DNA of 64,000 nucleotides from Marisediminitalea oceani (GTDB lineage: Bacteria; Pseudomonadota; Gammaproteobacteria; Enterobacterales; Alteromonadaceae): positions 48,144-112,143 of the forward strand of contig NZ_RCUA01000034.1 of NCBI RefSeq assembly GCF_003731635.1, read 5' to 3'. Positions 29,465 through 38,152 of the stretch are shown piece after piece. Under the pieces are notes generated by a model. It saw only the letters and a program-made list of their open reading frames with translations. It made no database searches and was not told where the DNA came from. The translations under genes were made by a program, and so were the position numbers. Position 1 is the stretch's first letter; the number at the start of each line of letters is the position of its first letter.

Positions 29465-30166
29465 TTAAGCCGAAAATTTCAAATATTGCTTAAGTTCTGA
29501 TTTAAATGCCGGGATATTGGCATCTTTATCACCTACAACCAGAATATTGGTTTTATGTAAGGCGTAACTGCTGCCCTGATACACTTCGTCGGCAAAGTCG
29601 TTGCTCATAGGCTTATCGTGATCCGGCACCAGGAAAACCGACATGCGCCCTTCCGGGGTTTCGATAATCAGGTGCAAACTACGGATCGCATCAAGTATAC
29701 AGTAGTTCGCCGAAGCGATATGACCAATGGATGTATCAAGCTCGGCACCAAACTGAGCCAGTTTTGCATTGACTAACTGTGGTGTTACTTCCGTATTCGC
29801 GTGAGGTTGTTCAGTCTCTGCATAGTACATATGCGCCAACGCGGCCTGATCCAGCTGTACGTGTTGTTGCTGCCAGGCGGTGAGGGCAATACCAAAGGTA
29901 AAGGCAACACTGGCTGCAAGGCCTATATACCAGCGGTTGCGGCGTTTTTGCTGATTAAACTCCCGCATCGTTTGCTTGAGGATCAGTCGATTAGCCAAGT
30001 CTTCAGGCACGGGCACGCTAGCTGCCGCTTTCAGCTTCTCATCAAGCTGCTTGATATCCTGCCAAAATGCATCGTTGTCTGGATTTTGCGCAGCAGCTTC
30101 GAGTAAATCTTTCTCGTTATCCGCGGGGTTGGTATAGACCCGGCGGCGAAATTCTAATTCATCCAC
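29465..30166 (-). CDS. DUF3379-type anti-sigma-like membrane protein
   Basis: 233-residue protein with a soluble N-terminus (about 1-78, MDELEFRRRVYTNP), one membrane helix (about 82-100, WYIGLAASVAFTFGIALTAW) and a periplasmic domain. This layout, and its eight-base overlap with an ECF sigma gene, suggest an anti-sigma factor; the sequence fits the DUF3379 family found beside sigma-E-like factors in Alteromonadales. The start is GTG at 30166, with AGAGG upstream. The signal it senses is unknown. Confidence 0.75.
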   Translation of the reverse strand: MDELEFRRRVYTNPADNEKDLLEAAAQNPDNDAFWQDIKQLDEKLKAAASVPVPEDLANRLILKQTMREFNQQKRRNRWYIGLAASVAFTFGIALTAWQQQHVQLDQAALAHMYYAETEQPHANTEVTPQLVNAKLAQFGAELDTSIGHIASANYCILDAIRSLHLIIETPEGRMSVFLVPDHDKPMSNDFADEVYQGSSYALHKTNILVVGDKDANIPAFKSELKQYLKFSA

Positions 30167-30668
30167 TATGAAAACCTCTTTGTTGCGACGATGATGTCAG
30201 TGCATCCTTTAATTGCGCTCTCGCTCTGAACAGCCTTGTCATAACGGTATTTTTATTAAGTTCCAGTTGCTGGGCGATTTCATCACCACTAAACCCAAAG
30301 ATGATTTGCAACATTAATGGCTCGCGATAATCCGGCGCCAGTTTCCCGATCGCTCGCCGCACCTGACGTACTTCTGCGTCACTGTCCTGATCCTCATTGC
30401 CGGCAACCGAGACTTCGTCGAAGTCGACCAGATCGAATTGCTTGCGTTCGAAACGCCGTGCGTTTTCGCGTCTAAGGATGGTGATCAACCAGGATTTTGC
30501 GGCCTTTTCATCCTGTAAACTATCCAATGCCCGCCAGGCGCGCAGGAAGGTCTCCTGCACAATATCTTCGGCAGTACTCTTATCGTTTGTGAGCCAGTAC
30601 GCATAGCGATAAATATCACCGTGAAGAGCACGTACCAAAGCTTCGTAGCGGAGCGTTTTTTCTTTCAT
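30159..30668 (-). CDS. ECF-family RNA polymerase sigma factor
   Basis: 169-residue extracytoplasmic-function sigma factor. Region 2 is seen at about 10-75 (DIYRYAYWLTNDKSTAEDIVQETFLRAW) and region 4 at about 105-160 (LAPDYREPLMLQIIFGFSGDEIAQQLELNKNTVMTRLFRAR). The following gene overlaps it and looks like its anti-sigma partner. It may drive its own operon; whether it also drives the bacteriocin gene 0.9 kb downstream cannot be told. Confidence 0.93.
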   Translation of the reverse strand: MKEKTLRYEALVRALHGDIYRYAYWLTNDKSTAEDIVQETFLRAWRALDSLQDEKAAKSWLITILRRENARRFERKQFDLVDFDEVSVAGNEDQDSDAEVRQVRRAIGKLAPDYREPLMLQIIFGFSGDEIAQQLELNKNTVMTRLFRARAQLKDALTSSSQQRGFHSG

Positions 30669-30723
30669 GATTAACCAGACCTGACATTAATTAAATTAAT
30701 TTCACAAAAGAATAAAATTTTTC

Positions 30724-30756
30724 AAAAAAAATAAAGGAGCTAAAACGCTCCTTTAT
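30724..30756 (-). terminator. Terminator of the moxR-bat operon
   Basis: ATAAAGGAGC and GCTCCTTTAT form a ten-base stem around TAAAAC; on the reverse strand eight T residues follow. It lies 45 bases after the batD stop. Confidence 0.9.
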
Positions 30757-30800
30757 TTATCCATTTATCCAAAGTCAGTTAACCAGCGACTAAATTAGCA

Positions 30801-32471
30801 TTAACTGGCAGGGTAGAGGGGCGATAGTCCCTGCCCGGAAGTGCTTTGCTGGTTTGGCAGGTTCTTCAGCTTATTAAGCAGTGCAGATGGATCCCACTTT
30901 GCTGGCTGCGTGGCATAGCCAGCTGCCATCATAGCGTCAACCTCCGGTTTTATCTGTTGCTCTATTTGCCAGCGTTTAGCCGCAGAGAACTGACTAAGCC
31001 ACTGGTTAAGCGCCGGTTGGATTTTCCGGATATCGCCCTGACGAACAATTTGCTGTAACTGATTGGCTGACGTTGTGGGTTGGGCGGTCTCTGCCTGCAC
31101 AGGTGTAAAGTTGCGCGGGCCACGTTTTTTAAGCTGAACATAGGTAAACAACCAGCCAGTCAATGTAAGCAGCCAGAGCGCTAACATGATGGTGTGCAGG
31201 TTATCCCACTCGTTTTGTGCTGTCTCAGCCGTTGTTGGCTGAGTTGGCGTTTGCTTTGTTTCTTCTGCCGGTTGAGGCGCGGCCGGTTGCATTGGTGGCG
31301 GAGTAGCTGCTGGGGTTGATTGTCCGGAAGCGGCTATCACGTTTACCGTGCGACTGGGCAGTTTTGCGTATTCGGTTTTGCCGGTAGACACATTAAACCA
31401 GGGCACTCTGACTTCCGGAATAATATAACTACCTGCTTTGGTTGGGATCATGGCAACTGATTCGGTGCGTTGTACAATCAGGCGGTTGTCTTTTTCTGCC
31501 GATGCGCTGTTAGCCTGGTCCGGGTACAGTTTAAAATCCGGCGGATAGATTTGTTCAATCTCCGGCAGTTGCTCCTCTACCACGCCTACCGCAGTAAGCG
31601 TAAGAGTGCGGGTAACTGGCTCACCTACAGTAAAAGTATCGCTTTGCCATTCTTCATCCAGTTGTACAAAGTCGCTGGGTAACCAATGATAATCCACTTC
31701 AGCGGGAATGGGTTTCACCTCTACCTGCACATCCGGACCTACCCGGTTGATAGTTTGAGTACGATTAAAAAAGCCAAAGCGCTGGTTGGTGTTAGGAGCA
31801 ATCACCTCACCGGAGAATACCGGGCCACGAATGGTAAAGGTGCCGGATTGCTGGGGTAACACAGCAAAGTTACGCTCCACAACCTGATAACGACTACCAT
31901 TCACCAACTCTGTGTATTGCTTGTCATCACCGAGTTGTTGGATTTGCGCGTTTTCCAGTTCTGGCGCTTGCAGGCTGCCGCGCTCAATTTGCGAAGACAG
32001 ATATAGCTTTACGGTATAACGCAACTGCTGCTGTAAATACACCGAATCGTTGTTTACTTCAGTACTCACGTAATAATCCCGCGCAGGGGCGTTATCTCCT
32101 TGCTGAACCGGAATAACCCGTACCTCCACCGGCGCACTCTTTTGCCCTTCAATGGTAAATGCAGGGATGGTAAATGTTCCGACCTTACGCGGAAACAAGG
32201 TGGTACTCCAGGTGGTAGTCCGCCGGGTATCGAAGTTGATAATTGAGGTTTGCGAGCTGACAGAAGTGCGTCCCACAACAAAGTCACTGAGCAATACCGA
32301 GCTGTCGAAAGCTTCTCTTTCGGCATCGCCTTCGGCGGTTACGGTTAGGGTGATGGCTTCATCGAGCATCACCGGGTTTTTATCCACGGTCGCAGTGACG
32401 CTGGTTACTTCTGCGTGGGCTGAAAAGGTCAGTAACAGTAACCATATAAACCAATGGCGTTGTTTAAGCAT
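30801..32471 (-). CDS. BatD-family protein
   Basis: Membrane-anchored periplasmic protein of 556 residues, last gene of the moxR-bat operon. It has a signal peptide (HWFIWLLLLTFSAHA), several beta-sandwich domains (BatD repeats such as VTSVTATVDKNPVMLDEAITLTVTAEG), a Pro/Gln/Thr-rich linker near 395-420, one membrane helix (about 425-445) and a cytoplasmic tail. ATG 32471 is preferred to TTG 32477; it overlaps the preceding stop by one base. BatD proteins are tied to stress and oxygen tolerance in other bacteria; the mechanism is unknown. Confidence 0.9.
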   Translation of the reverse strand: MLKQRHWFIWLLLLTFSAHAEVTSVTATVDKNPVMLDEAITLTVTAEGDAEREAFDSSVLLSDFVVGRTSVSSQTSIINFDTRRTTTWSTTLFPRKVGTFTIPAFTIEGQKSAPVEVRVIPVQQGDNAPARDYYVSTEVNNDSVYLQQQLRYTVKLYLSSQIERGSLQAPELENAQIQQLGDDKQYTELVNGSRYQVVERNFAVLPQQSGTFTIRGPVFSGEVIAPNTNQRFGFFNRTQTINRVGPDVQVEVKPIPAEVDYHWLPSDFVQLDEEWQSDTFTVGEPVTRTLTLTAVGVVEEQLPEIEQIYPPDFKLYPDQANSASAEKDNRLIVQRTESVAMIPTKAGSYIIPEVRVPWFNVSTGKTEYAKLPSRTVNVIAASGQSTPAATPPPMQPAAPQPAEETKQTPTQPTTAETAQNEWDNLHTIMLALWLLTLTGWLFTYVQLKKRGPRNFTPVQAETAQPTTSANQLQQIVRQGDIRKIQPALNQWLSQFSAAKRWQIEQQIKPEVDAMMAAGYATQPAKWDPSALLNKLKNLPNQQSTSGQGLSPLYPAS

Positions 32472-34390
32472 TACCAATCACTCCGGGTTGAATCTGGTGG
32501 GCGGCGATACTGCCGCTTCTGGGATTCCAGTTGCATTTTGCGTTTAAGTAAGAAAGCAGGATCATCAGGGACCCGCCGCAACAAATTGTTCAGTCGCTGC
32601 TGGGTTTCCTTATCCCGCTCGCTCTGTTCCTGTTGACCTTGTTGGGCCTGAGACTGTTGTTCGTCTTGCTCACCTTGCTGCTGTTGTTGTTCTTCGGACT
32701 GTGCATTCTGGTCGTCCTGTTGCTCGCCTTCCTGTTGCTCCTGCTCAGACTGTTGATCGGCATTTTGCTGATCTTGTTGCGAGTTTTGCTGTGAATCCTG
32801 CTGATTCTGACCATTTTGCTGGTCAGAGTTTTGTTGATCCTGTCCGGATTCACCCTCCTGTTGGTCAGACTGCTGCTGATCTTGCTGCGACTGATCCTGT
32901 TGATTCTGGTCCTGTTGGTTTTGTTGATTCTGCTGTTGTTGGTCCTGCTGTTCCTTGAGCTTTTCGATCAACGCTTTGTTGTCTTTGGCGTCAGGGAATG
33001 TCGGGCGTTTTTCCAGCGCTTTATCGTAAGCGGCTATTGCAGCATCCAATTGACCGGCTCTGGCCAACGCATTGCCCTGATTATAATACCCGTCGGCAGT
33101 GTCAAGCTGACTATAGGTCTCGGCAGCCGCCGCATAATCACCTTCACGGTACTGAGCTGCGCCTTTCCAGGCCGGGTCCTCAAAATTGCTGCTTGCGGCG
33201 TCATATTGTGATGCGTTATACGCTTCGAGACCTTGCTGATCAGCATTTAAGAAGGGTTTCTTCCACCAGGGCAGACCAGGCATATCACTTTGTGGCGTTT
33301 CTTCACTTTCAGCCGCAGACTGCTTTTCTTGTTGTTGAGCGCTGGCTGGCGGCGTGGGAAATGTCAGGGTTACTGAGACTAACAGAGCAAAGATTAAACC
33401 GCGCTTAAACGCAAAGGCGGCAATGGGTAATAACAATAGTAGTAAGTAAGGGCCGGCCTCGCGCCACTCATCACCCTGGTTGTTATTGTCATTATCCTCG
33501 GTTTCGCGGTTTTCAAAGCGGCCCGTTGCTGAGAGCTGGCGAATATCGGCATCATTGGCTGTTAACTCGGCAAAGGTGCCACCACCTTGCCGGCTAAGCT
33601 GTTGTAGTGCGCCAGCATTCAGTTTAGGTACCACAATTGAGCCATTATTCCGTTTAAGCAATTCGCCGTTAAGCTGCTTGATAGGTGCACCTTCTTCGGT
33701 GCCGACACCCAGAATATTCACCTTGAACGGGGTTTCAGAAAGAAAGTCGCTTAATTCTTTCATTTGAGAAATTTCCACGCCATCGGTGATCCAGTAAAGC
33801 ATACCATTCTGAAAGCCGGCATTGGTCAGCAGAGTTTCAGCCAAGCGTAACCCTTGTACCGGATCGCTGCCAGCAACCGGCATAATTTCCGGGCTTAATC
33901 CAGGTAGCAGCGCATTGAGGGTATTGGCATCCTCGGTAAGCGGGCTGATCACAAAGGCATCACCGGCATAAGCCACCAGGCCCATGTCACCTTCGTCAAT
34001 CAGATTAACCAGATCGATAGCTTTGTATTTAGCACGGGACAGGCGGTCGGGCGCTATATCGGTGGCACGCATGGAAAGCGACATATCCAGCACCAGCACG
34101 TGGCCGGTTTTAACCTGATACACTGGCTGCGGAATACGCTCCCAGGTTGGCCCTGCCAGGGCAATAACGCCTAACAGCCAGGTAAGCGCCAGAAACGGCA
34201 CAAACAGCGAAGTAACAGATTGTTGTTTGCCGGTAATTAAATGCTGGTAAAGGTGACTGGCAATCACGCCCTGCCAGCCAGTTGCTTTAGCGCGCCATCG
34301 TTTAACAAACCACACTGCTACTAGCAGGGGAATGAGCGCATAGAACCATTCCGGACGTAAAAAATGAAAATCAGCAGGCAATAACATCAT
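32471..34390 (-). CDS. BatB/BatC-like VWA and TPR protein with Gln-rich tail
   Basis: 639-residue membrane protein. Two N-terminal helices (about 13-30 and 62-80) precede a von Willebrand A domain with the MIDAS motif D102-x-S104-x-S106. A further helix lies near 310-340, then tetratricopeptide repeats (about 390-475, YYNQGNALARAGQLDAAIAA). Residues about 480-600 are extremely low in complexity, mainly Gln with Asp, Asn, Ser and Glu. The tail ends in charged RRVPDDPAFLLKRKM, which is conserved in this family. It overlaps batA by four bases. Confidence 0.92.
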   Translation of the reverse strand: MMLLPADFHFLRPEWFYALIPLLVAVWFVKRWRAKATGWQGVIASHLYQHLITGKQQSVTSLFVPFLALTWLLGVIALAGPTWERIPQPVYQVKTGHVLVLDMSLSMRATDIAPDRLSRAKYKAIDLVNLIDEGDMGLVAYAGDAFVISPLTEDANTLNALLPGLSPEIMPVAGSDPVQGLRLAETLLTNAGFQNGMLYWITDGVEISQMKELSDFLSETPFKVNILGVGTEEGAPIKQLNGELLKRNNGSIVVPKLNAGALQQLSRQGGGTFAELTANDADIRQLSATGRFENRETEDNDNNNQGDEWREAGPYLLLLLLPIAAFAFKRGLIFALLVSVTLTFPTPPASAQQQEKQSAAESEETPQSDMPGLPWWKKPFLNADQQGLEAYNASQYDAASSNFEDPAWKGAAQYREGDYAAAAETYSQLDTADGYYNQGNALARAGQLDAAIAAYDKALEKRPTFPDAKDNKALIEKLKEQQDQQQQNQQNQQDQNQQDQSQQDQQQSDQQEGESGQDQQNSDQQNGQNQQDSQQNSQQDQQNADQQSEQEQQEGEQQDDQNAQSEEQQQQQGEQDEQQSQAQQGQQEQSERDKETQQRLNNLLRRVPDDPAFLLKRKMQLESQKRQYRRPPDSTRSDW

Positions 34391-35400
34391 TCGGCTGACA
34401 TCCTCATTGCAAAGAGTCGGCGCCAGAGCAGACTAAACAGCAGGCCAATTACCGGCAATATGCTTAAAATCAGTGCCAGCGCCAGCGGATAATAATACAG
34501 TGCTGTGAGTGGACGCATTTTGCGTTCATCACCGGCGATCGGTTGTAGTTGGTCGAGCATGGCGTAAATTTGTTCCAGCTCAGCGGCATCCCGGGCCCGG
34601 AAGTACTGACCACCGGTTGCTTTGGCGATGTCGGTCAGCATGCTTTCATCCAGTTCCTGTGAAGGATTGACCTGACGACTGCCGAAAAAGCTGTTCACCG
34701 TCATAACATCTGCACCCACACCAATGGTATACACGGTAACACCGGCATCCACTGCCAGCTCTTTAGCCTGTTCCGGCGAGATATTACCAGCGGTATTTTG
34801 TCCGTCGGTGAGCAAGATCAGTACACGGTTGGAGTCGGTTTTAAGCTCAAAACGCTTTACTCCTAATCCAATGGCATCGCCAATGGCGGTCTGTTCGCCT
34901 ACCAGGCCGATAACGGCCTCATCGAGTAAGGTGGCAACGGTTTCTCTATCGTAAGTCAGCGGTGCCTGCAAATAAGCGGTATCCGCAAACAGTATAAGGC
35001 CAAGGCGATCGCCGACGCGACGCTTAATAAAATCATGCAATACTGATTTGATCATGGTCAGGCGGTTTACCTGACGCCCATTAACCAGCATGTCTTCAAT
35101 TTTCATACTGCCGGACAGGTCCACCGCAAGCATCATCTCCCGGCCTTCGCTGGGAATACTCACCGGCTCACCAAGCCATTGAGGGCGGGCGGCCGCTAGT
35201 ACCAGGCATATCCAGATAACGGCTGCCAACAAGTGTAGCCACACCGTTGAGCCTTTTGAGGGCTGCGTTTCTGGTAAGTTGTTCAACAGCGTTGGCACGC
35301 GTAGGGCCACTTCTGCACTCTGGGTTCTGCCGCTGAGTAGCCGGATTATCCACGGCAAAGGTAAAATACAAAGTATCCACCACCAGGCAAACTCAAACAT
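34387..35400 (-). CDS. BatA-like VWA-domain membrane protein
   Basis: 337-residue protein with two N-terminal helices (about 5-23 and 55-72), a von Willebrand A domain carrying the MIDAS motif D94-x-S96-x-S98 (AVDLSGSMKIED) and the later TDGQNTAGN segment, and a C-terminal helix (about 305-328). It probably binds a metal and a protein partner at the inner membrane together with BatB. It overlaps DUF4381 by eight bases and batB by four. Confidence 0.93.
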   Translation of the reverse strand: MFEFAWWWILCILPLPWIIRLLSGRTQSAEVALRVPTLLNNLPETQPSKGSTVWLHLLAAVIWICLVLAAARPQWLGEPVSIPSEGREMMLAVDLSGSMKIEDMLVNGRQVNRLTMIKSVLHDFIKRRVGDRLGLILFADTAYLQAPLTYDRETVATLLDEAVIGLVGEQTAIGDAIGLGVKRFELKTDSNRVLILLTDGQNTAGNISPEQAKELAVDAGVTVYTIGVGADVMTVNSFFGSRQVNPSQELDESMLTDIAKATGGQYFRARDAAELEQIYAMLDQLQPIAGDERKMRPLTALYYYPLALALILSILPVIGLLFSLLWRRLFAMRMSAE

Positions 35401-35899
35401 TGTGGTTTACCTCCGGTGTGCTCACAGATTCGGGCGCATGCTTTAACCTGGCTTGTTGCAGCCAGAGGCTCACAGCGTGATGCATTTCAGTTAGTTGTTC
35501 ACTATCCGGCGCAGCCGGCAGATAAGGGCTCTGGCAAAGGGCTTCCAGCCCTGGCTTTGCTTTGGCCTGATGCTTGTCGGCCAGACAGTTCAAAAGTAAA
35601 TGTTGCCAGGCACTACCGTAGGCTGAAGCGGAATATCCGGCATCAAAATAATGGAGGGTGACCCGCTTGAGTAATTGATTGGCTTTTGCCGGGTAGTGGG
35701 CATCTACACTCAAATTTCTGTGTAACGCGATGGCCTCACGGCGGGCCCGGTTAAATCTGATGTGGCGGATTATCATACAAACTAAGCCACATAACAGCGC
35801 CACTACGAGCAGTGCAGCAACCCACCATCCCCAGGCGAGAGGCCACCAGTCTACGCCTTGCGGTGTATGAATATCTTTTAACTGAGCTAACGGGTCCAC
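35393..35899 (-). CDS. DUF4381-family membrane protein of the bat operon
   Basis: 168-residue protein opening with MDPLAQLKDIHTPQGVDWWP, the characteristic DUF4381 beginning, then one membrane helix (about 22-45) and a cytoplasmic helical tail. The start is GTG at 35899, inside the end of the DUF58 gene (13-base overlap). The family always accompanies MoxR/VWA genes; its biochemical role is unknown. Confidence 0.88.
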   Translation of the reverse strand: MDPLAQLKDIHTPQGVDWWPLAWGWWVAALLVVALLCGLVCMIIRHIRFNRARREAIALHRNLSVDAHYPAKANQLLKRVTLHYFDAGYSASAYGSAWQHLLLNCLADKHQAKAKPGLEALCQSPYLPAAPDSEQLTEMHHAVSLWLQQARLKHAPESVSTPEVNHNV

Positions 35900-36849
35900 T
35901 GTGACAACCTCCGTAAGCGTTCAAACTGTTCAGTAAGCGGCAGGCCGGCATCAATAAAACTCAAAGAGGTTTTACATTGCTTGAGGTGCGACTCAACTGC
36001 CTGCCAGCGAGCCTGCTGACTGGATGAATAATGACGGGCCAGGTTGCTGTCGCCTAACAGCCAGGTTTGTTGCTGTGCGCCGTTGGTAACATTCACCGGC
36101 TGTAAGCGATGCGTTACCGGCAGTTCCCGTTCCAGCGGATCGGTAATAGCCAGTGCACTAACTTCGCAATGACGGCTGATTTGCATTAAATGCTGCAAAG
36201 CACGCTCTTCTAATTGCAGAAAGTCACTGATCACATATACCAGGCTTCCTGGTTTTGCCAGACGACGCAGGCGAGCCAGTGCGCTTTCCATATTGGTATC
36301 AGGCTGAGCAGATTGTTGGCTACGGGCATCATTCTGACAGCGCATGAGTTCGTGGCAGATAGAAAGCACGGCGCGTTTACGGCTGAGCGGTTTGCACTCG
36401 GCGTGCATATAATCGGAATAAACCAGCGCGCCCACTTTATCGCCGCGTTGGGCTGCGGCCCAGCTGATTAACGCCGTTAAATGCGCTGCCTGTACCGACT
36501 TGAGTAATAACTGCGTGCCAAACTGCATAGAGGAAGACATATCGCACAAAATAAATACCGGGCGCTCGCGCTCTTCACGGTAAACCTTGGTATGAGTTTT
36601 ACCGGTGCGCGCAGTCACCCGCCAGTCAATTGCGCGAATATCGTCGCCGGGCTGGTAATGCCTGGCTTCGTCGAACTCCATGCCCCGGCCCTTATGCTTA
36701 GTCAGGTAACTGCCTGCCAAACGCGCCTGTGGCGTTCTCCGCGGGGTTAGATCCAGCAGGTTGGCAAACTGTCGGTATTGCAGTAACTCTTTGACACCTA
36801 AGTGAATGCCGTCCGACTGCAATCGTGCTAAATAAGATTGCGCAGTCAT
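35887..36849 (-). CDS. DUF58-domain protein (VWA-like)
   Basis: 320-residue protein of the DUF58 family. The family hallmark GDDIRAIDWRVTARTGK is at about 68-84, followed by a VWA-like D103-MSSSMQF. No membrane helix is seen, unlike many longer DUF58 proteins. It lies between moxR (three-base gap) and DUF4381 (overlap), the standard order of this operon. It is thought to work as a partner of MoxR ATPases. Confidence 0.92.
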   Translation of the reverse strand: MTAQSYLARLQSDGIHLGVKELLQYRQFANLLDLTPRRTPQARLAGSYLTKHKGRGMEFDEARHYQPGDDIRAIDWRVTARTGKTHTKVYREERERPVFILCDMSSSMQFGTQLLLKSVQAAHLTALISWAAAQRGDKVGALVYSDYMHAECKPLSRKRAVLSICHELMRCQNDARSQQSAQPDTNMESALARLRRLAKPGSLVYVISDFLQLEERALQHLMQISRHCEVSALAITDPLERELPVTHRLQPVNVTNGAQQQTWLLGDSNLARHYSSSQQARWQAVESHLKQCKTSLSFIDAGLPLTEQFERLRRLSQWTR

Positions 36850-36852
36850 GAT

Positions 36853-37809
36853 TTAAGGTACGGCCACCAGATTTAAAATTTTATCGAGCACCTGATTGGT
36901 GTTTACGCCTTCGGCTTCTGCCTGATAAGACAAAATAATGCGATGGCGCAGGGCATTGTGAAATACTGCCTGAATGTCATCCGGGCCAACAAAGTCACGG
37001 CCAGCCAGCCAGGCATGCGCCCGTGCACAGCGGTCCAGTGCAATAGTGGCACGGGGGCTGGCACCAAACTCAATCCATTCGGCCAGCTCCGGTGCGTAGT
37101 TTTCCGGACGACGGGTAGCCATGATCAGCTGCACCAGATAAGTCTCCAGAGCAGGGGCCATGTGCAGTGCTAAAGCAGCTTTGCGAGCGGCAAAAATATC
37201 CGCCTGGCTGAGACTGGGCGGTACCGCCTGCGGTGCACTCAATTCCTCGTTGCGGGTTAGCTGCAGGATTTGCAGTTCGGTATCGGCATCCGGGTAATCA
37301 ATCTCCAGATGCATTAAAAAGCGGTCCAACTGGGCTTCTGGTAATGGATAAGTCCCTTCCTGTTCCAGCGGGTTTTGAGTGGCCATTACCAAGAACAGCT
37401 CTGGCAGCTTGTAGGTTTTGTTACCTACCGTAATTTGATGTTCTGCCATGGCTTCAAGCAGTGCCGACTGCACTTTGGCCGGGGCCCGGTTAATTTCATC
37501 GGCTAACACCAGGTTATGAAACAGTGGTCCTTGCTGAAAAACAAATTCGCCGGTCTCCGGGCGGTAGATATCCGTGCCTGTGAGGTCGGCAGGCAGTAAG
37601 TCAGGAGTAAACTGTACGCGGTGAAAGTCACCATCAATACCTTTAGCCAGCGCATTGATGGCACGGGTTTTTGCCAGCCCGGGAGGTCCTTCTACCAGTA
37701 GATGACCATCAGCCAGTAATGCAATTAACATATTGAGCGTAAGTTGAGACTGACCAATTATCTGTGAGTCGAGGTATGCGTGTAACTGTCTGAACTGCTC
37801 AGCTGCCAT
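36853..37809 (-). CDS. MoxR-family AAA+ ATPase
   Basis: 318-residue AAA+ ATPase, first gene of the operon. The Walker A variant GPPGLAKT at 41-48, Walker B LADEINRAPAKVQSALLEAM and sensor region ATQNPLEQEGTYPLPEAQLDRF are all typical of MoxR. MoxR proteins act as chaperone-like remodelling factors for VWA proteins encoded beside them, consistent with batA/batB here. Confidence 0.96.
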   Translation of the reverse strand: MAAEQFRQLHAYLDSQIIGQSQLTLNMLIALLADGHLLVEGPPGLAKTRAINALAKGIDGDFHRVQFTPDLLPADLTGTDIYRPETGEFVFQQGPLFHNLVLADEINRAPAKVQSALLEAMAEHQITVGNKTYKLPELFLVMATQNPLEQEGTYPLPEAQLDRFLMHLEIDYPDADTELQILQLTRNEELSAPQAVPPSLSQADIFAARKAALALHMAPALETYLVQLIMATRRPENYAPELAEWIEFGASPRATIALDRCARAHAWLAGRDFVGPDDIQAVFHNALRHRIILSYQAEAEGVNTNQVLDKILNLVAVP

Positions 37810-38152
37810 AGGAGAATCTTACCTTTTTATGTTATTGAAAATGCAAAATAATGGGTAAAAATTGCGCGATATCCGTTGGACCGGTACCGGCACTGAACCG
37901 ATAGGACTTTTCAGGGTCTTAAAGGTTCCCGCTAAAATGGGCAGAAAGCCATTTTTTGCTTGTCCAATTGTTGTTATATCAACAATCTGTAATAGGGTCG
38001 CTTTATTTTGTTTCAAGAGATGTCCGTCCTCAAGTGAATAAATGTTGCAAAATATTCCGCCGCACATTTGCTATTTGTTTAATAGTTTGTAAAAATCTGC
38101 CCACTAACTACAGGTCAGACCACTTGATGGTCGCAAATACAGGTTGAATTGC
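37810..38152. other. Divergent promoter region, moxR operon and fadIJ
   Basis: 343 bases between divergent operons. A reverse-strand frame of 82 codons (37819-38067) has neither a Shine-Dalgarno nor protein-like composition and lies where the moxR promoter should be. A FadR-like operator lies close to fadI. Confidence 0.6.
38109..38125. promoter_or_regulatory. Predicted FadR operator upstream of fadI
   Basis: TACAGGTCAGACCACTT matches the E. coli FadR consensus AACTGGTCNGACCAGTT at 13 of 16 defined positions, including the whole GGTC-N-GACC core. It sits 28 bases before the fadI start, where binding would block transcription. FadR represses fatty-acid degradation genes until long-chain acyl-CoA is present, which fits the gene controlled. 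Confidence 0.75.

Noticed and set aside
32700..33000. CRISPR-like repeat array in the CTG/TTG-rich stretch
   Set aside because: The periodicity comes from codons of a glutamine-rich tract; there are no spaced identical repeats.
30801..37809. MoxR plus VWA genes as a possible defence or ternary system
   Set aside because: Gene order and domains match the common moxR-bat (aerotolerance-type) operon, with BatD and DUF4381, so a new system is not needed to explain it.
37819..38067. 82-codon reverse-strand frame upstream of moxR
   Set aside because: No ribosome site, not protein-like, and lies in the divergent promoter region.
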